From Candida dubliniensis CD36 (Eukaryota; Ascomycota; Pichiomycetes; Serinales; Debaryomycetaceae): 64,000 bases of DNA. A program made the position numbers and the translations under genes. This document shows, piece by piece, positions 41,532-52,559 of the stretch. The stretch is from positions 310,001 to 374,000 of the forward strand of contig NC_012865.1 in assembly GCF_000026945.1 (NCBI RefSeq). The letters are read 5' to 3'. The notes under the pieces were generated by a model. The model ran no database searches and was not told where the DNA came from. It was given only the letters and a program-made list of their open reading frames with translations. The stretch's first letter is position 1. Each line of letters begins with the position of its first letter.

Positions 41532-42878
41532 ATGGCACCACCTAAAAAAAATGTTAAAATGGACTTAGGGTCTTTCTTGGCTGATGATACTTTTGGCGGA
41601 GGATCATGGGCTGATGAAGAAGTTGATTTGAACACTATTGGTGTTTCATTAGAAACTTCAAATTTTGCAGGATCAACTGCGGCTCCAATTGGTAATGTTG
41701 GTGGTAGTGGTGGTATTAATAATACTACATCAACAGGGTTTGGTAATGATGAATTTAAAAGAGAAAGAAAAGAATTTCCTATTCCTGATCAACCACCATA
41801 TCGTGCTAGAGTATCTAATTTACCATGGGAAGTTGAAGAAGATATTGTCATTAGACATTTTGAAGATAGAATGCAAGCTAAAGATATTATTTCCGATATT
41901 GTTTTACCAAAAGATAGAGAAACTGGTAGATTAAGAGGATTTGCTTTTATTACATTTAATGATCGTGGTTTATTAGAAGAATCTTTGAATTTATCAATGA
42001 CTGAATTTCAAGGAAGAAAAATTTATGTTAATGTGGCTGCTCCACCAAAGGGAGAAGATGGTGATTGGAGAGCAGGTAGATCTGGTAGTAATAGAAGAGG
42101 TGGTGAAGGTCGTGAACCAGCCCCAGAATTGGATTGGGGTGCTGCCAGAAATTCTCAAGCTGAATTACCACCAAGACAAAGATCTAACAGAGTAGGTAGT
42201 GGTAGTGGTCCATCGGGTGAATCAACAAGACCATCAAGAAGACAAGAAGCTGAATTAGATTGGGGTTCTGCTAGAACTTCAAGAGATGGATTACCACCAC
42301 AAAGAGAAAGATCAAATAGAACACCAAGAAAACAAGAACCAGAATTTGATTGGAATACTGCTAGAAACACTCAAGCTGAATTACCTGTTAGAGAAAGACC
42401 ACAAAGAGATAATTTTGATGGAACTCCAAGAGATAATTCTTCTAGACAATCTTCAAAAAGACAAGAACCTGAATTTGATTGGAGTTCTGCTAGAAATACT
42501 AAAGCCAATTTACCACCAAGAGAAAGACTTAATAGAACTGGATCCAATAATGGTAAAAAATCAATTGAACCTGATTTTGATTGGAAAAGAGGTCAAAGTT
42601 TACCATCTCGTAATGTTTCAAGATCAACTGGTAATCAAAGAAATGTTAAAAAAGATGAACAACAAAATCAACCACAAAAACCACAAAAATCTCATTTCAG
42701 TGTTTTAAATGTTGAAGGAGAAGATGATGAAGATGAAGAACAAGAACAAGAAGAAGAACAAGAGGAACAAGTCCAAAAAAGCAAACAACAAATTGACAAT
42801 TTACAACAAGCTACTAGTAAATTAACTGTTTCCGAAGGTCAAGAAGATGGTGAAGGTTGGGAAGTTGTTAGAAAATAA
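41532..42878 (+). CDS. TIF3: Translation initiation factor eIF4B
   Basis: 448 aa (S. cerevisiae Tif3 is 436). N-terminus MAPPKKNVKMDLGSFLADD with GGGSWADEEVDL is typical of fungal eIF4B. The RRM is at about residues 88-170: RARVSNLPWEVEE is RNP2 and RLRGFAFITF is RNP1. Five degenerate repeats of about 26-32 residues follow, each centred on DW: ELDWGAARNSQAELPPR, ELDWGSARTSRDGLPP, EFDWNTARNTQAELPVR, EFDWSSARNTKANLPPR and a shortened FDWKRGQ. In yeast these repeats bind the 40S subunit and stimulate eIF4A/eIF4F helicase activity. The C-terminus is acidic and ends EGWEVVRK. The factor promotes mRNA loading on structured leaders in the cytosol. Assignment is firm. Confidence 0.96.
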   Translation: MAPPKKNVKMDLGSFLADDTFGGGSWADEEVDLNTIGVSLETSNFAGSTAAPIGNVGGSGGINNTTSTGFGNDEFKRERKEFPIPDQPPYRARVSNLPWEVEEDIVIRHFEDRMQAKDIISDIVLPKDRETGRLRGFAFITFNDRGLLEESLNLSMTEFQGRKIYVNVAAPPKGEDGDWRAGRSGSNRRGGEGREPAPELDWGAARNSQAELPPRQRSNRVGSGSGPSGESTRPSRRQEAELDWGSARTSRDGLPPQRERSNRTPRKQEPEFDWNTARNTQAELPVRERPQRDNFDGTPRDNSSRQSSKRQEPEFDWSSARNTKANLPPRERLNRTGSNNGKKSIEPDFDWKRGQSLPSRNVSRSTGNQRNVKKDEQQNQPQKPQKSHFSVLNVEGEDDEDEEQEQEEEQEEQVQKSKQQIDNLQQATSKLTVSEGQEDGEGWEVVRK

Positions 42879-43415
42879 AACATTTTTTTTTTTTAAAAAA
42901 AAAAAGAAAAAAAACAAGAATATTGAATTAGAATAAGTGAAATGGAAGGTAAAAATCAAAACAAACAAACAAAAAGAAACATAAATCATTATTCTACCCT
43001 TAGTTTTGTCATTTTAACCCCAACTCTCTTTCCCCCCCCCCTTCCTGTTGTATTATTTAATTTGTGATTTTAATTAATGTGATACAGAGAAATTGTTGTT
43101 AAATCAATCCTAATTTTCTTTCCAGTGTATCATTATTTGTGTTTCAATTATATTTTATTCTTCAAAAACGCCTTTGAAGATTATACAAGCGGTTTCTTTT
43201 TCTATATTTTTTTCTTCTTCTTTTTCTTCTTCTTATTAGCTTACTTTTGTACAATAGGTATTATATATATATATATACATATACATATACATGGTTTTTA
43301 TTTGATAATTTGAGTTTACATTATATGTTTAATAATGGATTTGTGTTCGAGCTCTTCCACTTTTAGAAACAGAATCTATATGATTATCTCCATTTTTAGT
43401 TAACGGTTAATAGTA

Positions 43416-43450
<35 letters not shown>

Positions 43451-44127
43451 TCTTAATATTCATTGTATCAAATGAATACTAATCAAGTGATTCTTCAACT
43501 ATTATATTAGACCTTGTTTAGTATGGTCATGTGTGTGTACCGATAGTTTTTCCTTATTTTCTCTGAAGGATCTAGTTTATATATTTTTCTCTGAAACAAA
43601 TTCTTATTTAGATTAATATGGACGACGACGGCGATCAATTAGAAAATTGTTGTGGGAATGAAAAGTATGAGGATTGGCTTTTTTGAATTAGTAAAGTTTT
43701 CTGATATATGATGGATTGTCATGTATGAAGTTTTATTCTATGGGATGGTTTTATTCTTTTTGGGAGTTTGAAGTTAAAAGAAAGAATGGTCAAAAAGTCA
43801 CATTACTTTAAATCTAGCAAAGTGGAATAAGCTAATTAGTTTACTACTGTTTTATTCTACAATCATGTATATTTAGATGTTATAATAAATGTATTAATAT
43901 TTAGGTATATTCAATGTTTAATTCATAGTTTTTTAAACCTATGATTGTTACTGTAGAATCTCATAGTGTGCGGATTTACCAATATCAACAAAATACAAAA
44001 ACCCACCAAGACTAGCCTTAAAAAAAAAAAAAAGAAAATTAAAAAAATATCCACACACTATCAAAGTATATCCCTCTATAATCATTAACTTACTTCCTTG
44101 AATCATTAATATTTCTGGTTATTTGAA
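42879..44127. other. Intergenic, TIF3 to MED19
   Basis: No gene seen. A poly(T)/poly(A) hairpin-like block directly follows the TIF3 stop (42,884-42,916), there is a C-tract near 43,032 and a (TA)16 run at 43,418-43,449. The last 500 bases are the probable MED19 promoter. Confidence 0.5.
43418..43449. repeat. (TA)n microsatellite, 16 units
   Basis: A perfect TA dinucleotide run in the TIF3-MED19 intergenic region. Confidence 0.9.
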
Positions 44128-44705
44128 ATGACATCAATTCCTAATAGTACCCAATCAAATGATTACTACCTAATAAATCCTGAAAGTATGTTAGATAGTT
44201 TTTTAATACACCAGAAATCATACCCATTTACTAACAATTTCCATATGTTTATTTAGATATTTATAAATCACCAAAACCTACTCCAAAAGACAATCTAATA
44301 AAATTATATGGATTAATCCCAGTGACAAAATCTTTAACTCGTACAAATCCTGATGGATCTAAAGGAGTAAAATTAAGAAAATCATATAAAAATCATATTC
44401 AAGATTTACCAGGTAAACATCAAATATCACCAGCAAAACCAATTCCTCCAGGATTATTAGATCCTTTGATTGAACAACATCCTGATATTATAAAACCATT
44501 AGATCCAGAATTATTAAATAAGGCATTAAAATTTGATCGTACTCCAATTAATGGGATACCAGGATTTAATAGTTCAGATTTGGCAATAAATGATCAACAA
44601 ACATTAATGAGAGGTGATGATATGGGAGATGATGAACATGGAAAGAAAATTAAACGTAAGAAAAAAATACAGAATGGTGGTGATCCAAAAAGACAACATA
44701 TATAA
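44128..44705 (+). CDS. MED19: Mediator complex subunit 19 (Med19/Rox3), spliced: 44128-44185 + 44257-44705
   Basis: Exon 1 starts at ATG 44,128 and encodes about 19 residues (MTSIPNSTQSNDYYLINPE). A 71-base intern follows with GTATGT donor, TACTAAC branch site at 44,229-44,235 and TTTAG acceptor. The join makes an Asn codon and continues IYKSPKPTPKDNLIKLYGL. The 168-aa product has the Med19 core: LYGLIPVTKSLTRTNPDG, then KLRKSYKNHIQDLPGKHQI and a basic KKIKRKKKIQ tail. Med19/Rox3 is a head/middle-interface subunit of Mediator and helps couple regulators to RNA polymerase II. Using only the first ATG of exon 2 would delete the conserved LIKLYGL block, so the spliced model is preferred. It converges with FMP27, 129 bases apart. 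Confidence 0.93.
44186..44256 (+). other. MED19 intron, 71 nt
   Basis: GTATGT donor, TACTAAC branch site at 44,229-44,235 and TTTAG acceptor ending at 44,256. Phase 1. Splicing restores one frame from ATG 44,128 to the stop at 44,705. Confidence 0.92.
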
Positions 44706-44834
44706 TTTCATTTATATTTGATTGCTTTATAGATAGAAGAAAAGTATACAAGTGGTTCAATCATTGAGAATTATGCATATATATATATATATATATGCAT
44801 GTGTATTATATATTCATTTAAAATCTATTTTTGA

Positions 44835-47800
44835 TTAATTCTCAACCTTTTGAGAGGAAATATGGATTTCTTTTCGAACATCTGATATTGACCGAATTCT
44901 TTCCCGTTTTTTGATAATTTTCTTTGATTTCCCCTTTTTAGCTTTCATTTTATTTCCCAATAACCTTCCCACATGACCCAATATCATTTTTGTTATCATA
45001 CTTTGTAACATTTTGCTTATATCCCTATAAGACACAATCTCATTTGTAATATTGAATTCAGGAAGGTCTATTCTAAAATCATTAACATTAAGAATCCGTT
45101 TAAATCCTTTATTTAGCTTAAGGGTAACTTCCAATGAAATTGCATTGACATTCAATGATACTACTGAAAAATACTTTTTTGATCTTTCAATCATTTTTTC
45201 AACATCTTCATTGTCATTGATTTCGTCATTGGAGCTTGCACTTCCACTTGCACTTGCACTTGAAGATGATTTTTTGCTCGATAACATAGTCAAACTTCTT
45301 TTCATGTTGCTACTTTGAGACATTTCTTCAAATTTAGGACCTTTGTTGATTCCCTCATTCTCAGTAATCAACCCATAATCTTCTTCTTCCAGATTATCTT
45401 TAATGTTATCTTTATTCTTTTCGTTACTGACAGCTATAATTTTGCTATCTTCCAAGTTCCCTGAATTAGAATAAGTAATGAATTTCATTAATTTGTCACC
45501 AGTTATTTCATCAAGTTTGATATTCAACGGCGCCGCATTAACAAATACATTCTCAATAATTTTTATACCACCAACAGACTTGTTCATTGTCCATGAAAAT
45601 TCAATCAAATTTTGTGAAGAATTTTCGTTTATTGGTTTAATAAAATCAGGGTATCTTGCCAGTTCAATAAGGTTGAACCCTCGCATTGTACCAATATGAA
45701 GTTTGTTAATGTTGGATCCACTTTCAAGTTCTTTCCGAGTATACATCCCTTGGGCCAAGGCAAGATCCATAATTGGGGTTCTATCATCCTCCAATATCTG
45801 TAATATAATTTCATCTGCTCTAATCAACCACGACATCAGTAAATTGTTTGAAGTATCAGAAGCAAAATCGCCTGTCAATAATGTTCGCAACAACAAATAA
45901 ATATCACTAGCAATTTCTCCACGCTCAAGATTCACTTGTAAGTAATTATTAAGATCCTCATTGTTTAACTTGCCTTGTCGGAAACTGTAGTTATTTAACA
46001 ATAATTTCAACAATTTATGATGTTGTTGCATTTTTGTTAATCTGCTAGTAATAGCACCCAAATCTTCAAAATCAATAGAAAACTTCATCTTCTCGATTTT
46101 CTTGTGGATAACTTTACTCATAGGCTCGCTATAAAACAACAAGCTCACTATGATGACATACAAGGTAAAGTATTGGCTTGATGTAGATGTGATCACCACA
46201 GAGGGCATATCAATACCAAGCCTAAGAGGTGCTTGTTTTGCATTGTCACTATTGTCGTTTTCTTGCTCTTCCTGCTCCATATCTTGTGCATTTGCAGAAA
46301 GCTTACTTGACAAAATTTCACTTTCATAACACATTGTCATAACGGAAAGCTTTTCAATCAATAAATTGTTGGCTCCAGCCCATTTGCCATTTTGGGTTAT
46401 TTCTGTACCTAACCATGGTGGCCAATTCGATTTAGCACCATATGGATTACTTATACTCAACATATCAGGACACCCAACAATATCCTCTTTATTCAATACA
46501 AAAACATTGGCCTCTTTAAGTAAAATACCATATCTTGTTTCTAATAATATTTGATTTGCGTTATTCTTGGAATCCATGATAGACAAAATTTTACCCTTAA
46601 TAGATGGTGTAGAAATGAGCACAACTGAATCAGGGTAATCTTCACTTTGTAATTGAATTTGAGGTGCAATCACGTCAATTAAGTAATCCTCAACCACTTT
46701 TTCATCGGGTCTCGTTTCTCGTAGTATTGTGTTGAAATTGTCGAGTTTTTGTTGTGAAGTAATATCTTTATTAGTAGATGCCTGTGATCTAATTCCTTCC
46801 AGTGTAAAACGACGGATTATTTCTGATGTAGATGACAAATCATCTTTATCGTTAAATGCATTCACGCTATCCATCATTTTCTCTAGTGTTTCAATTGACT
46901 GGTGTGACAAGTATTTTCGAAGTTGTGATTTCAATTTCACAAAATGTATGTACTTCAACGTCAAATTCCGACAATTGAAATTCCATTTAAGGAGCATGTT
47001 ATAGAATGTAAACTTGTTATGGTAATTCTCACTATTATTCATACCATTTAAAGTAGATGTACGACGCATTTTGGATTTAACACCAGCCTTGGTGGTACTA
47101 ATTTCTTTTTGCAAAAACAAAATTCGTTTCTTCAAATCTGCTACAGGTTCCGGGGCAGACGTTTTGGACACTTTTTTAACTTGCTCTTGTAAAGCGTTGA
47201 GTCTTTTATTCAAGACATTCAACTTTGTTTCCAAGGGATTCATAGCACCCAAATTACATTTATGGATAACTTCTTTCCCAAAAGCATTCTCATTTTCGGG
47301 TTTACCACCATGTGTATCCCTTTCATAAAAGAACCTTTGTAAATACATCAATGGATAAATGTCAACGGTCCTGACACAATCTTTAATTGAAGTTAAAAAT
47401 GCCTCTTGGAAATCCATAATATCAAACCAGCGATGATCATTGTCGTAAATATTATAAGTTGATTTAGTGTCACTTGAATTGGAATGTGATTGTGTGTATA
47501 AATTTTGGAGGAATGAAACATGCATTACACGTAAGTCTATTCCTGATAAAACGACTTCCCCCAAATCAAAATTCATTTTCATCACTTTTTCATTCTTGGA
47601 CAACTCTTCATGGTAAAGTGTTGCTGGCTCTTTTCTTTGATGCAAATCAACCATAAAATCATCTACTTTGGCTCTTAATCCAATACATTCTATTCTATCG
47701 TTGTTGATATCAACAATTTCGTCTCGATAAACATGGGCAATAAATAAGGACTTTAACGTAAAGGAAAATTTATTTGTGAATAAATGTTGTGAAAATTTAA

Positions 47801-50800
47801 CCGATTCTTTTGCTTCTCCAAACATCTTGCCTCGTCTGACTGGTAGCTGCATATTGCTAGCAAATAACTTCCACCAATCAAAAAATTGTTGGAAAGTACC
47901 AGGACTGAGATGAATTGTATTATAACTAGAATTACTTGTCGATTCTAATGAGATGGCCATGTGTATGAATTGACTTCGGAACCCTGCATAAGAATCATGA
48001 CCTTTTTCACAATATTTAGGATCAAACAACTGTACTTCATAATGAGGTTTGAATTCATCGGTTCTTTTACCATTTGTATCTTTACGTTCAAGTAAAAACC
48101 CAACTTGAAAATGAATTCCACCACTAAGGTTGACCACATTTCTCTCAAATACTCGAGTCGCATGATCAAAATCAGCTTGACCAGTAAAATCTTGAAGATA
48201 ATATGCAAAGCAAGAATTAACGACATTTGGCGAATTTGGTAAATAAATTGAGTTTTTACTACTTCTTGTCCATGCCAATAACGGCCCTGCCAAATAATTT
48301 GGAATATACCAAGATAATTTATCTGCAGTAATATCGAAATAATTTTTCGAATTATCATTTTTGTTAATATCCCAAACAACATTTTTTCTAAATGACAATA
48401 CAAACCCACCAGCAGTTGTGAATAGATCATACGGATCTCTTGATCCTTTAAATGCAACTTCCAAACTCTTCCTGGTTCTGATTTGACATTTACCATGTAG
48501 AATATACTTTAGCTTATCCCAGAATCCCAATTTAGTGGATGGGTCCACCGGCGGTTTCGAAAACCGATCAAAGTTTGCCATCATCTGTTGAATGCCAAAA
48601 TTGTAAGAGGCACCCCAAACAATTCTTGTTGGATAGTTTGAATTAAAAACACATTCTAAATCTGTGTACAATTTAACGCTTGCCAAGGTTTTCTCCATAA
48701 CCAAAGACTCGAATTTATTCAACTGTTTATGTTTGTTTTTGTGTTCTGGTACTAAGGGGACATCAATTTGTCTCATATGTTCTATAGCTTTTACGAATGC
48801 TTCAGTTATCACCAAATGACCATTCAATTTGAAACTTGTCTCATCCATATCTTTGTTACGAGGGGAATGCAATAAAGGCAAAGGATAATCTCGTAGATGC
48901 ATTCTCAATTCTCCTAACTGTAGCGCCATATACATGGGTATCAATAAAGTGTATTCGGTGTTTTTGGGTACACCTTGGCCAAAATCGTATATAAAATTGG
49001 CGACTTCATCGATATTGAATTTCGGTTTTGAAATGTCTAATTGGAACTTATCCATGTAAACTGAGAATAATGGCAGTGCATATACATATGTTACCACATC
49101 ATCATTCAAGGATTCATCTAATTTGACTTCATTTCCTAGTAAGTATTCTTTGTTTGCAATAATTTCATTTCTTAATTTACTTTTATAGACATTCACTTTA
49201 CGAATCCAAGAATTAGATATAGTGCGATTCAATCGACTCAAGTTGTCAAAATAATCTTCGGTGTCAACATGGCTAGCATTTGCTTTGGTCTCAAACAAAT
49301 TATAAAGCTCGAGTCTTTTTCTTTGTTCAACTTTACCTAATTGATATATCATTCCCAATTCTGTTTCAAAAGGGTCGTCCTCCATACTAAATTTCAATGA
49401 TTTCGATTTGAAGCGAATAAATGGTAATAATTTTGCCCTTTGTAAATTTGGATGAACAATATTCAAATCTTTTTTGGTACTTTCATCTTTCAACAATGCA
49501 ATTAAGTGCTTAACAAGCTTAACAGTTATGGAAATATTGTCGAAAAACTTGTAAACAACAAATTGATGGGGTTGTATAAATCTAACAGCATCAGAATCAA
49601 GTTCAATGTTTAAATCCTTAATCGAAGATGATATCTCTGTTTTGAATTTGAGTGTATCCAAACAAAGTAAACGACACCATTTATTTGCCACTAACGGTGA
49701 TTCGGCAAGTCCCCTCAAAAATGTAATGGAAAAATCGGCAGTTCTATCCCGGTAAGCAGCTTGTATTGCTTTTAATTGCAACCTTACCTTGAAATCTTTA
49801 CTTAAACATAAAATCATATCCAGATAATCTAATTTAAAATCCAAGTGCAAAAAATCCAAGATTGAAGGGGATTTGTGAACGGCGTTAGGATCAGGGGACA
49901 AATTGTTATTAAATTTAGTCAAATCTTTATTCAATTTGGATTTAATGAGTTTGATAGGAGCTATAACAAATTCTCTGATAAGGTAAATGGATCCAATTAG
50001 AGTGTATAGCTTATATCTATTGTAATCAACCAAGATGTTTCCCACTTTCACCTCAGTAATAAGCTTGTTGTTTCCATAATAGTCAAAAACGGCGCTTACA
50101 TTGGTCTTGATTGATGGAATCTCCAAAAGACGACTAAATTTACCATTCAAATCTGTGAGTGCTGACAACTTCAACTTTTCAAGAGTGGTATTGACCACCC
50201 AATAAACGGCGTCATTGTTCAGATTAGTTAAAGTCTCCAGTGAAGCACAAGACGCGACTGTTGATGGCGTTGACTCTCCACTTTTTTGCGAATTCTTAGC
50301 AACACCAATGCTTAAGGAGTCAAATTTAAAGTCAATTTGTTTCAACTCGTGGTCATCATCAAAATCAAAATCAAATTCAGGGGATTCGGTTCTCGATAAA
50401 TCCTTTTTGGGTATCAAAACTGACCTGGATCCCAATGCAATATTAAGGTATGTCACATTTAAATCAACTCTAGTTAGCCATTTGGGCAAATATCTAAACA
50501 ATTTCTGCTCTAATGTGGGTTTTGCCTGTTTTTTGAAATACGACAGTTGACGAAGTTGTAGTTCGTGACGTAATTGAAGAAATTGTAAATTCAACATTTT
50601 GTTGATAACACCAACCTCAAGATCTGTCTCTGCGATTTGAGTAACATCAAGTAATAAATTATGAATTCCAGTGAAAATATCAAGGTTTGTCAAGTCAAGT
50701 GTCACTTTATCGACATCAACTAAAAGTTTTACTGTTAAATTCTTGAAAATTTCAAGTTTTATATCAATGTAACTTGTATGTGCTACTTGTTTTGTAACTA

Positions 50801-52559
50801 GCTCTTTGCCATGAAGGTCTGATACGTCTGAGAATGGCTTTTCATAGTAGGTGATCAAAGGTAATAATAACTGACAGCTTGACGTATAGTCTCTTGTTTC
50901 TGTTGTTGATAATGTGAAATTTAACAAAGAATACGAAAATGTTAAAATTTGTGTATTCTTATTAGGTTCACAATGTCGAAGGACTAACCGTGGTTGCTCA
51001 ACTACCGTCTTGATATCCAAGCGTGGATAATAATCTGTGAGGTATCTCCATATTCTCGCATTGAGCTTTTCCTTATGATGTGGGCTGCCAGGATGAATCT
51101 CCAATTTTGACATCTCACTATCATCAAAGTCGTCATCAGGAGAGTCAGAGGATGACGTGGGTGTCGTCTTTAGCACTTTAATAAGCTTTTTGATAGTTTT
51201 CCATTTTTTCAATAATACCAAATTATAGAGCAATGAACTTAATTGATGAGTATCCAAATCAAGTATTGGGGTGCTCGCAGAAAAATAAATTTCCACGACA
51301 CAATTCTTAAAGCCCCTTGCTCTTACCACTTGGTCTAGTATGTTTGTCTTGTAAGTCAATGCAAAATTAGGAACATTTATTATTTCGTCAGTGTTGTTGT
51401 CCACTTGACCAGTAGGTAATACAACTCTTGATGCAAAAAAGACTTTCAATAGTTGAACAGAACAAGTTAAATGATATGGTCTGTCTCGTTTGGAGTTGAA
51501 TAACACCTCAAATCCAGCAGCATCAGAGTACATTCTGGAAAAATTAAAAGATGTTGATTTTGTCATCATTTCCAAGCAGGTTGCAGGTCTAACGTCATTA
51601 AAGTACTCTTTGAAATCAGGGTTATTTTCCATAGTAACAAATGGAATTTCTGAAATTTTCACATTTTCAATATGGAGATTGATCTCTGAAACAATGGCGT
51701 GTATTACCTTGAAAGCGTTTTCCAAGCGTTGTAGCTTATGCTCTTGTTTGGCATCTATTTCTGCTTGTGATAGAGTCAGCTTGTTGTTATCATTCTTTTC
51801 TATTTCCTGTGAATCCTGAAGGATAAAATAATATTTGATTGCATTAAACACCAGAAAATCACTGTCGTTGATATTCGCTCTGGTTCTTAAATCGTCCAAT
51901 ACTCCGGTTTCAAAATTAATCAGAAACTTGGTCTCAAAACCAGCTCCCCCAACTTGAAATGGTTTGATAACATCCCCTTGTGTCTTTAAATGATGAAGTA
52001 CGTTATTAATATAAAGGCCAGCTTTAAACGTGATTTTTTCATTAGAACGCTTACTATATTTTGAAGTTGTTGTAAATTTTAAATACTCTATTATAGTCTT
52101 GTTCTGCGATGGAGTGATGATAGAGGTCTGTCTTAGTTCCAAATTCAATTTTGGTACGTGTCGAATAAGTTTGGAGACCACAGATTTTCCAATTCTATTT
52201 TGCGGGAATATATTGACCACTGGGGCAGAAGGATCTTTAAAACTATGGTCATTGCGTTTCTCTTGAGAATGTTGCTTTTGGTTATTATTTGCATTTGGCA
52301 TCAACTTGATAGTTAAGTCATCGATGATTGTCATTTTACTATTACCCCATAGTCTAAATCTCAATGACCCTATAGATATTAGATATCGTTTTGTATGAAA
52401 TGATATTCCATTGAACAGTATCCCATTGTTTATAGTGATGGTCAGAAGATGGAACCCAGTTAGTTTGAAAATGATATACCAAAACAGTACCCATCCAATG
52501 ATTATACACGATAGATAAAATATCAATTTATCTATATTTATGTATTGATTAATGTACAT
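44835..52559 (-). CDS. FMP27: Bridge-like lipid-transfer protein of the FMP27/Hob family, 2574 aa
   Basis: A giant single-exon gene. One N-terminal membrane anchor at about residues 12-38 (FYLSCIIIGWVLFWYIIFKL) is followed by repeating beta-groove modules. Family-typical pieces include FRLWGNSKMTIIDDLTIKL near the N-terminus, the middle-region DPYDLFTTAGGFVLSFRKNV and WDINKNDNSKNYFDIT, a short coiled-coil around 1770-1830 (KLNVLNKRLNALQEQVKK), and the Apt1/FMP27-type domain LLETRYGILLKEANVFVL. The tail is basic (KKGKSKKIIKKRERIRS). S. cerevisiae has two members (Fmp27/Hob1 about 2628 aa, Ypr117w/Hob2 about 2489 aa), so the length is normal. These proteins form hydrophobic channels at ER-plasma membrane contacts that move phospholipids in bulk. 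Antisense frames of 60-110 codons over it are shadows. Which of the two paralogs it matches is not decided. Confidence 0.93.
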   Translation of the reverse strand: MYINQYINIDKLIFYLSCIIIGWVLFWYIIFKLTGFHLLTITINNGILFNGISFHTKRYLISIGSLRFRLWGNSKMTIIDDLTIKLMPNANNNQKQHSQEKRNDHSFKDPSAPVVNIFPQNRIGKSVVSKLIRHVPKLNLELRQTSIITPSQNKTIIEYLKFTTTSKYSKRSNEKITFKAGLYINNVLHHLKTQGDVIKPFQVGGAGFETKFLINFETGVLDDLRTRANINDSDFLVFNAIKYYFILQDSQEIEKNDNNKLTLSQAEIDAKQEHKLQRLENAFKVIHAIVSEINLHIENVKISEIPFVTMENNPDFKEYFNDVRPATCLEMMTKSTSFNFSRMYSDAAGFEVLFNSKRDRPYHLTCSVQLLKVFFASRVVLPTGQVDNNTDEIINVPNFALTYKTNILDQVVRARGFKNCVVEIYFSASTPILDLDTHQLSSLLYNLVLLKKWKTIKKLIKVLKTTPTSSSDSPDDDFDDSEMSKLEIHPGSPHHKEKLNARIWRYLTDYYPRLDIKTVVEQPRLVLRHCEPNKNTQILTFSYSLLNFTLSTTETRDYTSSCQLLLPLITYYEKPFSDVSDLHGKELVTKQVAHTSYIDIKLEIFKNLTVKLLVDVDKVTLDLTNLDIFTGIHNLLLDVTQIAETDLEVGVINKMLNLQFLQLRHELQLRQLSYFKKQAKPTLEQKLFRYLPKWLTRVDLNVTYLNIALGSRSVLIPKKDLSRTESPEFDFDFDDDHELKQIDFKFDSLSIGVAKNSQKSGESTPSTVASCASLETLTNLNNDAVYWVVNTTLEKLKLSALTDLNGKFSRLLEIPSIKTNVSAVFDYYGNNKLITEVKVGNILVDYNRYKLYTLIGSIYLIREFVIAPIKLIKSKLNKDLTKFNNNLSPDPNAVHKSPSILDFLHLDFKLDYLDMILCLSKDFKVRLQLKAIQAAYRDRTADFSITFLRGLAESPLVANKWCRLLCLDTLKFKTEISSSIKDLNIELDSDAVRFIQPHQFVVYKFFDNISITVKLVKHLIALLKDESTKKDLNIVHPNLQRAKLLPFIRFKSKSLKFSMEDDPFETELGMIYQLGKVEQRKRLELYNLFETKANASHVDTEDYFDNLSRLNRTISNSWIRKVNVYKSKLRNEIIANKEYLLGNEVKLDESLNDDVVTYVYALPLFSVYMDKFQLDISKPKFNIDEVANFIYDFGQGVPKNTEYTLLIPMYMALQLGELRMHLRDYPLPLLHSPRNKDMDETSFKLNGHLVITEAFVKAIEHMRQIDVPLVPEHKNKHKQLNKFESLVMEKTLASVKLYTDLECVFNSNYPTRIVWGASYNFGIQQMMANFDRFSKPPVDPSTKLGFWDKLKYILHGKCQIRTRKSLEVAFKGSRDPYDLFTTAGGFVLSFRKNVVWDINKNDNSKNYFDITADKLSWYIPNYLAGPLLAWTRSSKNSIYLPNSPNVVNSCFAYYLQDFTGQADFDHATRVFERNVVNLSGGIHFQVGFLLERKDTNGKRTDEFKPHYEVQLFDPKYCEKGHDSYAGFRSQFIHMAISLESTSNSSYNTIHLSPGTFQQFFDWWKLFASNMQLPVRRGKMFGEAKESVKFSQHLFTNKFSFTLKSLFIAHVYRDEIVDINNDRIECIGLRAKVDDFMVDLHQRKEPATLYHEELSKNEKVMKMNFDLGEVVLSGIDLRVMHVSFLQNLYTQSHSNSSDTKSTYNIYDNDHRWFDIMDFQEAFLTSIKDCVRTVDIYPLMYLQRFFYERDTHGGKPENENAFGKEVIHKCNLGAMNPLETKLNVLNKRLNALQEQVKKVSKTSAPEPVADLKKRILFLQKEISTTKAGVKSKMRRTSTLNGMNNSENYHNKFTFYNMLLKWNFNCRNLTLKYIHFVKLKSQLRKYLSHQSIETLEKMMDSVNAFNDKDDLSSTSEIIRRFTLEGIRSQASTNKDITSQQKLDNFNTILRETRPDEKVVEDYLIDVIAPQIQLQSEDYPDSVVLISTPSIKGKILSIMDSKNNANQILLETRYGILLKEANVFVLNKEDIVGCPDMLSISNPYGAKSNWPPWLGTEITQNGKWAGANNLLIEKLSVMTMCYESEILSSKLSANAQDMEQEEQENDNSDNAKQAPLRLGIDMPSVVITSTSSQYFTLYVIIVSLLFYSEPMSKVIHKKIEKMKFSIDFEDLGAITSRLTKMQQHHKLLKLLLNNYSFRQGKLNNEDLNNYLQVNLERGEIASDIYLLLRTLLTGDFASDTSNNLLMSWLIRADEIILQILEDDRTPIMDLALAQGMYTRKELESGSNINKLHIGTMRGFNLIELARYPDFIKPINENSSQNLIEFSWTMNKSVGGIKIIENVFVNAAPLNIKLDEITGDKLMKFITYSNSGNLEDSKIIAVSNEKNKDNIKDNLEEEDYGLITENEGINKGPKFEEMSQSSNMKRSLTMLSSKKSSSSASASGSASSNDEINDNEDVEKMIERSKKYFSVVSLNVNAISLEVTLKLNKGFKRILNVNDFRIDLPEFNITNEIVSYRDISKMLQSMITKMILGHVGRLLGNKMKAKKGKSKKIIKKRERIRSISDVRKEIHISSQKVEN

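Noticed and set aside
43340..43365. tRNA B-box-like GTTCGAGCTC
   Set aside because: No A box or cloverleaf around it.
44322..44705. MED19 as a 127-aa unspliced gene
   Set aside because: It would lose the conserved LIKLYGL block; an upstream exon with perfect splice signals restores it.
47945..48496. 183-aa minus-strand frame within FMP27
   Set aside because: Out-of-frame shadow inside a long, well-supported coding sequence.
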